From Coemansia sp. RSA 1804 (lineage: Eukaryota > Kickxellomycota > Kickxellomycetes > Kickxellales > Kickxellaceae): a stretch of 30,549 bases of DNA. The stretch's first letter is position 1, and each line of letters starts with the position of its first letter. The notes beneath the pieces were generated by a model that was given only the letters and a program-made list of their open reading frames with translations, did not search any database and had not been told where the DNA came from. The stretch covers positions 1 through 30,549 of the forward strand of contig JANBTH010000152.1 in NCBI GenBank assembly GCA_027578815.1, in the 5' to 3' direction. The translations under genes and the position numbers were made by a program. This document shows positions 1 through 8,691 of this stretch, one piece after another.

Positions 1-141
1 TCGTTGTCTGCTAGTCTGCGTGCCTGGGCCGCTATGCTCTACGCCGTGCCGCTCGGCGTGCTTGCCGTCAATGTCGTATTCAACACTCTTGGGTTTGGCC
101 ATCGTCTCCGTCGCATCCATGAGCGCGCCAAACTAGAATAG
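1..141 (+). CDS. C-terminal end of an unidentified membrane protein (5' truncated)
   Basis: Frame 1 is open from the window edge to a TAG at 139-141 and gives the last 46 residues of a protein. The visible part contains one hydrophobic stretch (about residues 11-34 of the fragment, AAMLYAVPLGVLAVNVVFNT and a few more) followed by a basic tail (GHRLRRIHERAKLE), as expected for a final membrane helix with a short cytosolic tail. GC-rich codon use matches the confident genes nearby and contrasts with the AT-rich DNA that starts right after the stop. I do not recognise the family; the start lies outside the window. Confidence 0.6.
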   Translation, partial: SLSASLRAWAAMLYAVPLGVLAVNVVFNTLGFGHRLRRIHERAKLE

Positions 142-209
142 TTATTGTTGTCGCCACCACCTCCCACTTTCTTTTTGTTCATTTGCTTACACATTCTTTA
201 TTTAAATCT

Positions 210-210
<1 letters not shown>

Positions 211-248
<38 letters not shown>
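211..248. repeat. (TATC)n microsatellite, 9.5 copies
   Basis: Uninterrupted TATC tetranucleotide units run from 211 to 248, starting 70 bases after the stop codon of the left-edge gene. Probably length-variable between strains. Confidence 0.95.
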
Positions 249-249
<1 letters not shown>

Positions 250-424
250 ATTCTAGTTTTACTATATCTGTTTACGCCATCTCTATTGTCGATGTGTTTT
301 ATTAGCTCCAGCGGGAGAAGAAAAGGAAGAAAATGATGATGGTGATGGGGAGTAAACAGATACTTTTTTCTATGAGATGTCTATCGATTTTTGATTGCAG
401 CAGGATTGGGCTTCTTTCTTCGTC

Positions 425-529
425 CTAGTAGTAGTAATATTCTTCTTCTGAAAGCGGTCTGGGTGGCGGCGGAAAGTCTCTATGTGTCCTCCGCGCATTG
501 CCAGTATGAGCAGCGCTCTCGACAGCCAT
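425..529 (-). CDS. Possible 34-residue ORF or terminal exon, unidentified
   Basis: On the minus strand an ATG at 529 opens a 34-codon frame ending at a TAG (425-427). The peptide starts MAVESAAHTG, has a proline run (DFPPPPRPLSEEE) and ends in four tyrosines. Its DNA is more GC-rich than its surroundings. The frame continues open 5' of the ATG through a GT-rich repeat, and a donor-like GTGAGC sits on the same strand at 622-617. It could therefore be a small protein, the last exon of a spliced gene, or chance. There is no family match I can name. Confidence 0.15.
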   Translation of the reverse strand: MAVESAAHTGNARRTHRDFPPPPRPLSEEEYYYY

Positions 530-585
530 ATCTTCTTTCTTTTTTGAATGCAAATAAGTCGAAATAAAAAGTGAAGGTAAGAGAA

Positions 586-603
586 AACACACACACACAC
601 ACA
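586..603. repeat. Short (AC)n dinucleotide repeat
   Basis: A run of alternating A and C, about nine units, lies inside the long gap at the left. It is flanked by A-rich sequence. Confidence 0.85.
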
Positions 604-2306
604 AAACAAGTGGGATGCTCACCTTTTAAAGTGAGTGCTGTTTGTGTTGGAGAGAGCAATCCTCTATATCTCTTTCAAGCCTTTTTATATTTATAGGCGT
701 GTTCCTTTTTTCCTTCTTCCTTATTTTGCTTACTTGCTTGTAGGCTAAAAGAATGAAAGAAAGGAAAGAGGGGGAATGTGGTGAAGATCACTCTTTCTCT
801 CTTATTTACAAGATAATCACAATATGCTGTTGATGCAGTTCTATGCAGCAGTTACGCTTTTTTCCCTAGTATCCTAATATGATGGATAGATGGATAAATG
901 AAACACGGACTGGAATGGAATGGTGCAACTAATGGTGGTGGCAAGCGGTCTGATATGACAACAACCGAGACAGATGCACAAAATAAGAGTAATGATAATG
1001 ATAATCAGAGACAAAAGAAAGAAAGAACGGAGGAAGGTGATGGATAAGTGGAGACCGGCGCGATTGATAGTCTTTCTTTGTTCTTGATCAGTCTAATATA
1101 TAAAGTCAAAAAAGTATGAAAGCGGGATAAAAACCAAAAAAGCGGGATGATGAGGATAATAATATTCATATAAAAAGAGGAGTTGATTGATTTATTTATT
1201 CAAACCCCCCAATGCTACGTTTCTCTTTTTTTCTTCGTGGAGAAAAGAATTACAAAACGAAAAAACCATGGGTCTTTTATATATCAACAGCGGTGATAGC
1301 TGACGACAGTGTGGATAAAGTGAACAGACAATATGGGGGGACGGGGGAGGATTGAGGGAGAAAAAAAGAAGAGAGAGAGGAAAGGGAAAAAGAGAAGGGA
1401 GACAAGGAGAGAAGCCGAATAATAAAAGGATGAAGGATGATGAAACAAACAAAAAAAGGAGGGATACATGTCGGAATGTTCTTTCTTTAATTCCGATAAA
1501 AAGTTAATATTAGTCCATACCTTCTGTCCTAGATAATCGGCATGTGCGGTCCCAGTGAACAAAGATCCTTTTTTCCCTCTCCTTTGTTATTTACTTTTTT
1601 TTCTTTTGTCAATTCGGTAAGTAAAAAATAGAAAAAAAGGAAACGCCAAGCTATCGTCTATTCATAAAAAATATAAAAGCCGTCTCAAAACTCCCTTCTT
1701 TTTTTCTCTTCCGGATTCTAGTCGGTATCCACACTCCTTATTCCACTTGCTCATTGCGATTGGTGTGGGGAGTACAGTGGTGAATACAGAAGAACCACGC
1801 ATGCCCAAATAGCCATTCACACTTCTATTTTATTTTTCTTCTTCTCCACCACATGTAGTGAGAGGGAAAAGGAGGAAAGAGGAGAGGGGAGGAGTTTTTT
1901 GTCTTGCACCAACACTGGCAAAGACAGATGCCGAATGTTCCCATTCATTTTTAATACCATTCCCACCTGACTCCCTGCTGCTGTCCTTGCCTTCTTTTTC
2001 GTCCTTACTCTTCCGTATTGCCAAAAATAAAATAACGTAGCATCCTTCCAGTCTTTCACGCGCTTTTTTCTCCCAAAAATGTGCACGCGACTCTCGGAAA
2101 GGCGGTGGTGGGTGTCTGGTGGCTCCAAAGTTATAGAACACCCCCCTTATTCTTTCTCTTAACTGCGGCATGGCCTTCTTCTTGTATGCTCCGGCGCTTT
2201 ACTGCACACGTTGGTTCCGAAGCTTCAGAAACAAGAAGAAGAAAAAAGGAAATAGAAACATATATAGAAACACACACAATACAAAAAAATCAGCACATCT
2301 ATTTTA

Positions 2307-2816
2307 TCACGAAAAGTCAGCAGTAACGTTGTCAAAGCCCAGCTCCTCAAGTAACCCGAGAGAGCACCTAGTGACCTGTTCAAAGTTAGTGATAAACCCC
2401 TTGTTGCCGCCATAGTAGGGATCTCTAATAACAGCATCGCCGGCATTCGCACTGTACGACCCAAACAGGGCAACATGGGCCCTGGAGCCCTTTGGCTTGA
2501 GCATGCGCAGGTCGTCGAGGTTACTCTCGTCCATGCACAGGATGAAATCAAAGTTATCGAAATCCTCGGGCTGCGTTTGGCGTGCCCGGTGGTTGACGCG
2601 CACTCCGCGATCGCGGCAGGTCTGTGCGCTGCGGCTGTCGGGCTTATCTCCCAAGTGGAACCGCGATGTTCCGGCGCTGTCGATGACAAACTGATCGCTG
2701 ATTCCGTTGGTTTCTACTATGTGCTGGAACACGGCTTCGGCCATGGGTGACCGGCAGATATTGCCCAGACACACAAAGAGCACTCCGGTCTTTCCGCTGC
2801 TCTTGGCTGCTGTCAT
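2307..2816 (-). CDS. LTP1: Low-molecular-weight protein tyrosine phosphatase
   Basis: The predicted 169-residue cytosolic phosphatase belongs to the LMW-PTP family (yeast Ltp1, S. pombe Stp1, human ACP1), whose members are usually about 155-165 residues. The catalytic P-loop CLGNICRS is at residues 16-23, giving nucleophile Cys16 and phosphate-binding Arg22. The DPYYGG motif at 132-137 supplies the general acid Asp132 and the paired tyrosines typical of the family. The frame stays open upstream, but the first ATG (2816-2814) places the P-loop at the usual distance from the N-terminus, so I chose it. The family hydrolyses phosphotyrosine on proteins; the substrate here is unknown. The gene diverges from the DUF218 gene across 427 bases. 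It looks intact. Confidence 0.95.
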   Translation of the reverse strand: MTAAKSSGKTGVLFVCLGNICRSPMAEAVFQHIVETNGISDQFVIDSAGTSRFHLGDKPDSRSAQTCRDRGVRVNHRARQTQPEDFDNFDFILCMDESNLDDLRMLKPKGSRAHVALFGSYSANAGDAVIRDPYYGGNKGFITNFEQVTRCSLGLLEELGFDNVTADFS

Positions 2817-3243
2817 CTTGCTCTTTTTTTTGCTGGACCCCAAAACGTATCGAATGAAGAAATGGAAAACTAGAGAAAACAATATTAAATAAAAGCTTGG
2901 TTGAAGAAGAGAAGAGAAGAAAAGTCACAGTTATCCCCTCTGACCAAAATTTTTGGTAGTTTTCCATTCCTAATGCAGCTCGCAGGTTTTCCGTTATTCG
3001 GTAGATCAACAAGCTTGGGGTTCTGTAGGACGGAAAAAGCGGTTTCTGCTCTTGATATGATTTTCGCTTTTCTTTCAAACTCCCCCTTCTTTTATTTCTA
3101 TATTAATTCGTTTCGTTTCGTTTCGTTTCTCATTTATAGTTCTTGTTTCCAGCTTGAATTCTTCTTAATCCCCCCTTTTCCCTTTTTCTTTTTCATTCCT
3201 TTCATTCCATATTCTTTTGTTCTTGTACAGTACACTATACGTA
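2817..3243. promoter_or_regulatory. Divergent promoter region, phosphatase / DUF218 gene
   Basis: This 427-base interval between two divergent start codons must hold both promoters. Next to the phosphatase start the plus strand is purine-rich (about 2905-2922). Next to the DUF218 start it is pyrimidine-rich (about 3060-3225), so each gene has a CT-rich sense-strand leader. A polypyrimidine tract ending in TGTACAG at about 3223-3229 resembles a splice acceptor and could mark a 5'-UTR intron, but no donor is evident. Confidence 0.5.
3107..3129. repeat. (TTTCG)n pentanucleotide repeat
   Basis: About four and a half units of TTTCG lie in the leader of the DUF218 gene, about 115 bases before its ATG. 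Confidence 0.85.
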
Positions 3244-4236
3244 ATGCTTCCAACAGCAAGAAAATCGTCCTCATCCCGGGTGCGAATCAACATCCCAACA
3301 GTAAATGTCAGCGAGGCGTGGACGCCGGCTCCGCTGCTACGCAAGCAGCACCTGGGGACCCGGCTGCTGCGGCTGTACCTGCCCTGTCTGCTAGTGTTCT
3401 CGCTGGTTCTCAACATATACTACTTTACACGACCCACACCGCTGGCGCTGCCCAACGCGCTGTCGTCAACACAGGCGGCGGCGGAGAAGACGAAACACGA
3501 GTACGTGGCGGTGGACTATTCGCAGGTAACAGACCTGATAATCGTGCCAGGCCACGGGATATTCACGAACGAGGGCCCGCCGCTTGCCGAAAACAACTGG
3601 CATCTGCTGAAGATGCAGCGCGGCGAAGTGGGCGCCTTCATGGCGCATATTGGCAAGGCCGTGGAGATGGTCAAGGAGCAGGACAGCTCGTTGCTCGTGT
3701 TCAGCGGTGGCAAGACTAGACTCACTGCGGGCATGTTTAGTGAGGCCCAGGGGTACTGGAACGCTGCCGACCGCATGGGGTGGCTGACAAAAGACGTGTA
3801 CCGCAGGGTGTTTACCGAAGAACATGCGCGCGACTCGTATGAAAACGTATTGTTCTCTATTGCCCGGTTCCGCGAGGTCACCGGCCACTATCCGGACCGT
3901 ATCACGGTTGTTGGGTTTGAATTCAAAAAGGACAGGTTCCTGGATCTCCACAGAAAGGCTCTTCGGTACCCAAAGATTAGATTCAATTACGTGGGCATCA
4001 ACCCTCCCGGTGACTCCACTAAGCTTCTGCTTGGCGAGCGGGAGAATGCGTACAGGCTGTTTGCGAGGGACCTGTATGGCTGCAGGGGCTTGCTGGCCGA
4101 GAAGAGGAGGGAGAGAAACCCGTTTAAAACCGTTCATGGGTATGCCACCTCGTGTCCCGAGATCGCCGCCTTCTTCAACTATTGTCCAGGCAACCCGATG
4201 GCCACATACGACGGCGCGCTGCCGTGGCTCAGCTAG
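3244..4236 (+). CDS. DUF218-domain single-pass membrane protein
   Basis: The 330-residue protein has a basic N-terminus, one hydrophobic segment at about 41-61 (LLRLYLPCLLVFSLVLNIYY) and a soluble domain that fits a type II (signal-anchor) topology. The domain carries the DUF218 (SanA/YdcF-like) signatures: LIIVPGHG at 98-105, LVFSGGKTR at 151-159, EEHARDSYENVLFS at 192-205 and ITVVGFEFKKDRFLDLH at 220-236. The family is widespread in bacteria, where members affect the cell envelope, and in fungi. Its biochemical activity is not established, and I do not assign one. The frame is open a few codons upstream, but 3244 is the first ATG. No frameshift or missing motif is visible. Confidence 0.85.
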   Translation: MLPTARKSSSSRVRINIPTVNVSEAWTPAPLLRKQHLGTRLLRLYLPCLLVFSLVLNIYYFTRPTPLALPNALSSTQAAAEKTKHEYVAVDYSQVTDLIIVPGHGIFTNEGPPLAENNWHLLKMQRGEVGAFMAHIGKAVEMVKEQDSSLLVFSGGKTRLTAGMFSEAQGYWNAADRMGWLTKDVYRRVFTEEHARDSYENVLFSIARFREVTGHYPDRITVVGFEFKKDRFLDLHRKALRYPKIRFNYVGINPPGDSTKLLLGERENAYRLFARDLYGCRGLLAEKRRERNPFKTVHGYATSCPEIAAFFNYCPGNPMATYDGALPWLS

Positions 4237-4739
4237 CTTGTTTGTTTTCAATTTTCTTTTTTGTTGTTGTTGAAAAGATACTGGTAGCTATGTGTGTGCT
4301 GGCAAAAAGAATCTCCGCCGGGTAAAGCGTTTATCCAACAAGTCTTGCTTGAGCAGCGGTTCTGGACAGCTTCTGAGTGCTGTTCCAGGCGACATGAGTC
4401 ACAAGAGCCATTCAAGAGCGAAAAACGGCTTATGTGCCGAGCCGAGCTGTGAGAAGAAGCGGGGGGAAAAAGCTTTTGAGCTTGCCAAATTTTTTTCTTA
4501 AATCAGAAGGCGCATGCGTCAACGCTAGACTTTTTTCTTTTATCTAATCTCCTTTTTTCTCTCCTATATCACTCGGTTTTTGTTTTTGGTCTCTTGCTGT
4601 TCCAGCTATACTCTTTATCCTCTCCTCATCCGATCTTTAGTTATTCTTTTCGATATCTGTGGTTATAGCTGCAGCTCTTTCTCCCTTTACCCCCGCACAC
4701 ACAACAGATCACAGATCACAGGCCACACCGAGTAGCAGG
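4237..4739 (+). promoter_or_regulatory. ILV3 promoter and leader
   Basis: This 503-base gap holds the 3' end of the DUF218 transcript and the ILV3 promoter. It contains the palindrome CGCATGCG at 4511-4518 inside a 12-base block that recurs upstream of the Stm1-like gene. A long CT-rich tract (about 4530-4640) follows, then the ATG at 4740. There is no recognisable Gcn4 or Leu3 site that I would defend. A 69-codon open frame at 4292-4501 looks like chance. Confidence 0.5.
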
Positions 4740-6548
4740 ATGCTTCGTGCGTTTCAGAGCGTGTCGTCACGCAGCAGCAGCAGCGTTAGCAGCAAAGCGC
4801 TGGCATTTGGACAGCGTGCGTTTCTGGCAACCACAGCCAAGCGCCTGAGCGACACTCCATCGGGCGAGGACAAGCGCCTCAACCGGTACAGCTCAATCAT
4901 CACGGAGCCCAAGGCGCAGGGCCCGTCGCAGGCGATGCTGTACGCAACAGGGCTGCAGGAGAGCGACATGCGCAAAGCGCAGGTAGGAATCTCGAGCGTG
5001 TGGTTTGAGGGCAACCCGTGCAACATGCACCTGCTGGATCTGTCGAGCAAGGTGAAGGAGGGAGTGCAGGCGGCGGGGCTTGTTGGGATGCGGTTCAACA
5101 CGGTGGGCGTCAGCGACGGAATCAGCATGGGCACACGCGGAATGTGCTACTCGCTGCAGTCGCGCGACCTGATTGCCGACTCGATCGAGACGACGATGGG
5201 CGGCCTTTGGTACGATGCCAACATTTCGGTTCCTGGATGCGACAAGAACATGCCTGGCGTGCTGATCGCGATGGCGCGCCTCAACCGTCCTTCGATCATG
5301 GTGTATGGCGGAACCATCCGCCCAGGCAAGGGCTGCCAGGGCCAAAAGTACGATCTGGTGTCGACATTCGAGGCATACGGGTCGTATCTGGCTGGCAAGA
5401 TCTCGGACAAGCAGCGCTTCGAGATTGTACGCAACGCCTGTCCGGGCCCCGGCGCCTGCGGTGGCATGTACACTGCCAACACAATGGCCACCGCCGCCGA
5501 GACAATGGGAATGACGCTTCCGTACTCGTCATCGTCGCCGGCTACGTCGCAGGCCAAGATCGACGAGTGCTTCAACGCCGGCGCAGCCATGCGCAACCTG
5601 CTGGAGCTCAACATCTGTCCCAAGGACATTATGACGCGCACTGCCTTTGAGAACGCAATCACTGTTGCCATCGCCATGGGCGGCTCCACCAATGTTGTGC
5701 TGCATCTGATTGCCATCTCGCGCGCAATCGGCATCAATCTGACGCTGGCCGACTTCCAGCGCATCTCCGACCGCACGCCGTTCCTGGCCGACATGAAGCC
5801 CAGCGGTAAGTACGTCATGGACGACCTGCGCACCATCGGCGGCACGCCAGCGATCCTCAAGTATCTGCTGAGCGAGGGCCTCATTGACGGCTCCACCATG
5901 ACGGTGACTGGCAAGACGCTTGCCGAGAACCTGCGCGATCTGCCAGGATTCCCCGAAGCCCAGGACATCATCAAGCCAGTCTCGGCGCCCATCAAGCCCA
6001 CGGGCCATCTGCAGACGCTGTTCGGCAACGTTGCGCCCGAGGGCTCGGTGGCCAAGATCACCGGCAAGGAGGGGCTGCACTTCTCTGGCTCCGCCAAGGT
6101 CTTCGAGTCTGAGCACGATATGGTGGCAGCGCTGGAGCGCGGCGAGATCCACAAGGGCCACGTTGTCATTATCCGCTACGTTGGCCCGCGCGGCGGCCCC
6201 GGAATGCCCGAGATGCTGACGCCCTCCAGCGCCATTATGGGCGCCGGGCTCGGCAAGCACGTTGCGCTGCTGACCGACGGGCGCTTCTCCGGCGGCAGCC
6301 ACGGCTTCATCATCGGCCACATCACGCCCGAGGCGCAGGTCGGCGGTCCGCTTGCCCTGATCAACGACGGTGATAAGATCACCATTGACGCAGAGTCCCG
6401 TCGCATCGATGTTGATCTGTCTGACGCTCAGATGGCCGAGCGTCGCAGCCAGTGGGTCGCCCCGGAGCTCAAGGCCTCCCGCGGAACCCTGTACAAGTAC
6501 ATCAAGAACGTCAAGTCTGCCTCCTTTGGCTGCGTGACTGACGAGTAA
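4740..6548 (+). CDS. ILV3: Dihydroxy-acid dehydratase, mitochondrial
   Basis: The 602-residue protein is the Fe-S dehydratase that converts 2,3-dihydroxy-isovalerate and 2,3-dihydroxy-3-methylvalerate to the 2-keto acids in valine, leucine and isoleucine synthesis. The first about 35 residues are rich in Ser, Arg and Ala with no acids ([20 protein letters not shown]), a typical mitochondrial presequence. The three cluster-binding cysteines are in place: NPCNMH (Cys94), PGCDKN (Cys167) and [14 protein letters not shown] (Cys240). Further family motifs include [22 protein letters not shown] and [23 protein letters not shown] near the C-terminus. Length fits the family (yeast about 585). The frame is open to 4659, but 4740 is the first ATG and begins the presequence. 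Two long antisense frames over this gene are shadows. Confidence 0.98.
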   Translation: MLRAFQSVSSRSSSSVSSKALAFGQRAFLATTAKRLSDTPSGEDKRLNRYSSIITEPKAQGPSQAMLYATGLQESDMRKAQVGISSVWFEGNPCNMHLLDLSSKVKEGVQAAGLVGMRFNTVGVSDGISMGTRGMCYSLQSRDLIADSIETTMGGLWYDANISVPGCDKNMPGVLIAMARLNRPSIMVYGGTIRPGKGCQGQKYDLVSTFEAYGSYLAGKISDKQRFEIVRNACPGPGACGGMYTANTMATAAETMGMTLPYSSSSPATSQAKIDECFNAGAAMRNLLELNICPKDIMTRTAFENAITVAIAMGGSTNVVLHLIAISRAIGINLTLADFQRISDRTPFLADMKPSGKYVMDDLRTIGGTPAILKYLLSEGLIDGSTMTVTGKTLAENLRDLPGFPEAQDIIKPVSAPIKPTGHLQTLFGNVAPEGSVAKITGKEGLHFSGSAKVFESEHDMVAALERGEIHKGHVVIIRYVGPRGGPGMPEMLTPSSAIMGAGLGKHVALLTDGRFSGGSHGFIIGHITPEAQVGGPLALINDGDKITIDAESRRIDVDLSDAQMAERRSQWVAPELKASRGTLYKYIKNVKSASFGCVTDE

Positions 6549-7470
6549 GACCAACTAAGACATAGTAAAACAAATCAAAACAAAATAAGGCATGTCTTGT
6601 TACGCTGTCGCTTTTTTCTTCCCAGGGGCAATACGCTCGCACTCAACAACATACCCATGATTAGCTGCTATTGGTTCTTTTCAGCTTTTATACGCTGTCT
6701 TCTTATTGTAGCATATAGTTGCTTGTGCAAAATAAACATGAAATACAGAAAGCATAAAGTCCTGGGATGTTTTGTTTGTATAAAAAAAGGACCATCCCCG
6801 TGCGCAAAAGGCAAAAAGAGCAAGTAAATAAGCCATCTAGTTCTTTTTAGCTTTAAGACACATTGGGCATTGCATTGGACATTGGACTGTCTGTTCAAAG
6901 TGGAATAGAAAGTCTCAGAAGCCTTTTTGCGAGCTAATGTGTCAGTGTGTAGTATGACTTGCAAAATAAGCACCAAAGGGGGTGGAGCTGTTCTTTTTGT
7001 GTTGTTTTTGTTTATGCGATAACTTTATGAAAGGGGCGCTTCTATTACACCTTTTATTTCTTGTTCTGGTTATTATTCCTTTTACTCTCCTTTCACTGCT
7101 TGCAAACACTCCTCATTCTATTCTACATGTAATTTTTTGCCTTTTATTTATTTCACATCATCATACATCTGTCATCATCTTGTTATCTGGGTGTTTTGAT
7201 GCTGGTTTCCTTTTCACTTTTTTATTTTCTGATACGTCGTTACGTTTTATTTTTTAAACCAGGTTCCTACTCGCTTAATTTATGTTATAATAGCTATTTG
7301 TTTGGAAGCAAAATCCTCTCTCTACCAAAAAAAACAACCGATATTCAATATTATATTCTCTTCATTTATTACTCTACTCAGTTGGAAAAAGTTGATACAC
7401 GTAGAAGGGATAACGACAATAACATCAGTCCGTCTTGTATTCTGTATTAAAAACCACCCACAGAAACAAT
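6549..7470. other. Intergenic, AT-rich; 3' of ILV3 and promoter of the cysteine-rich protein gene
   Basis: This 922-base interval between two tandem genes is AT-rich, with TTTATTT and TTTTCTTT tracts and no open frame with coding-like composition. The right half should contain the promoter of the gene that starts at 7471. A TTTATTTATTTC tract lies near 7140-7155. I see no RNA gene. Confidence 0.5.
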
Positions 7471-8691
7471 ATGGCGGGAAATATAACCAAATATATGTTT
7501 GCAGCAGTGGCAACAACAACAGTATTTCTGCTACTGGTCACCCAGCAGGTATCTTGCCACATAGAAGATAACAGCAGCAACAGTGTGCTTGCACCACAGA
7601 CGATGGTGTCGCTGGCGCCCAGGGAACACCCAATGATGATGAATATGAAGCTGCGCAAGCGGCAGACGGTGGCAGTCGCCGGGTGTCCGGCAGGATACAC
7701 GAACTGCGCAACATTCGGATGCATCCAGGGTACAGAGTGTCCGGCCACATGCAGCGAACGGCGGGACGCGGCCTCCTGCGCCGTAAGCATCAACGGCATC
7801 GGATGCAAGTGGATGTACAACACTTGCGTCCAAGACATCCAGTGCTCGGTCGATTCCACGGGCACTTGCTCGGAGGGATGCACGGGCTGCGGGGAGTTCC
7901 AGTGCATCATCCAGGGCCTCACGTGCCCGACGCCCTGCGCTGTTCGTCCGATGAGCAAATGCAACACCCCGACCTTCTACAATGGGCTTGCCTGTGCCTG
8001 GATTGGCAACACCTGCGTTACCTGGAACGCTATTCTGAACTCCCCCGTTGCTGCTACCGCGCTCCAGCCCACCGAGGGCCAGCTGTTGACTACGACGGTT
8101 ACCGTTGAGATTCTTCACACGATGGGCAACGACTATCCTACCGATGATCTTACGACGGACGCTCCTCCGGCTTCCGTTACGCCGACTCCTGGCAGCAGTG
8201 TCAACGACGACGACAACATCTTGCTGTCATCCAAGTCCTCAAGCAGTGGATATGAAGAAGAAGTGTCATCCTCAACCGAAGAGGAACCATCATCAAGCGA
8301 GGAGCCATCAGAAGACACGGCAGCGTCAGAGATATCAACCGACGACACCACCGCATCGCCAGAAGAGAAGGAGGAAGAGGAGTCATCGTCGGCTGAACCG
8401 CCACTCTACGACGAAGCAGCCAGCGACAATAGCAACAGCAACAACAGCCATACCGAAACGACCCAGACGAAGAAAACAAACACCATCACAATCGTCGTCA
8501 TCATCATCGCTGCCTTCTGTCTCATCGGACTAGTGTCGTGGGCAGGGCTGTACATGTTCACCAAGAACAAGAGCCCCAACACTTCTTCATTCGCAAGAAT
8601 GAATGCTAAATCTGGTTCCGCTGATACGGCGGCAGACAAGCAGCGGCTGCCCTTGTTCAACTATAACTACCGCCACGTTGACTCGAAATAA
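7471..8691 (+). CDS. Cysteine-rich type I membrane (surface) protein with tandem 7-Cys repeats
   Basis: The 406-residue protein is of unrecognised family. In order it has: a signal peptide (1-29, ending VTQQVSC); a short segment ending in RKR (62-64), a possible kexin site; a region with 18 cysteines (72-182); a Ser/Thr/Glu/Asp-rich stalk (about 200-335); one transmembrane helix (about 339-363, TITIVVIIIAAFCLIGLVSW); and a 40-residue cytosolic tail ending RHVDSK. The cysteine region holds two copies of one unit (79-119 and 140-182), each ending in C-x-W-x-x-NTCV. The likely site is the plasma membrane or cell wall, with the cysteine domain outside. The first ATG of the frame is 7471. A receptor, adhesin or wall-sensor role is possible by layout only (compare yeast Wsc/Mid2 stalks); no sequence match supports it. 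Confidence 0.8.
   Translation: MAGNITKYMFAAVATTTVFLLLVTQQVSCHIEDNSSNSVLAPQTMVSLAPREHPMMMNMKLRKRQTVAVAGCPAGYTNCATFGCIQGTECPATCSERRDAASCAVSINGIGCKWMYNTCVQDIQCSVDSTGTCSEGCTGCGEFQCIIQGLTCPTPCAVRPMSKCNTPTFYNGLACAWIGNTCVTWNAILNSPVAATALQPTEGQLLTTTVTVEILHTMGNDYPTDDLTTDAPPASVTPTPGSSVNDDDNILLSSKSSSSGYEEEVSSSTEEEPSSSEEPSEDTAASEISTDDTTASPEEKEEEESSSAEPPLYDEAASDNSNSNNSHTETTQTKKTNTITIVVIIIAAFCLIGLVSWAGLYMFTKNKSPNTSSFARMNAKSGSADTAADKQRLPLFNYNYRHVDSK

Larger units (their letters stand above)
142..2306. other. Long intergenic region between converging genes (2.2 kb)
   Basis: This stretch lies between the 3' ends of the left-edge gene and the phosphatase gene and is far longer than the other convergent gaps here (about 185-450 bases). 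It is AT-rich with simple repeats (TATC, AC). It also holds strongly purine-rich blocks on the plus strand at about 1321-1460 and 1858-1895. Elsewhere in the window such blocks mark the leaders of minus-strand genes. Only short, low-complexity open frames occur. I could not recognise a tRNA, 5S rRNA or spliceosomal RNA. It may hold a spliced or non-coding transcript on the minus strand, but no gene can be called with confidence. Confidence 0.5.

Noticed and set aside
211..248. Tetranucleotide array considered as a CRISPR-like or satellite array
   Set aside because: It is a plain TATC microsatellite without spacers.
332..451. Box C-like ATGATGA and D-like CTGA pair, considered as a C/D snoRNA
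   Set aside because: No terminal stem pairs around the boxes, and ATGATG repeats are common in this AT-rich gap.
4292..4501. 69-codon ORF between the DUF218 gene and ILV3
   Set aside because: It begins without a clear leader, lies in the ILV3 promoter and has no family features; it is most likely chance.
5147..6554. Two long minus-strand ORFs (about 340 codons each) opposite ILV3
   Set aside because: They mirror the GC-rich codon pattern of ILV3, have no ATG-anchored domain and lie wholly within a certain gene.
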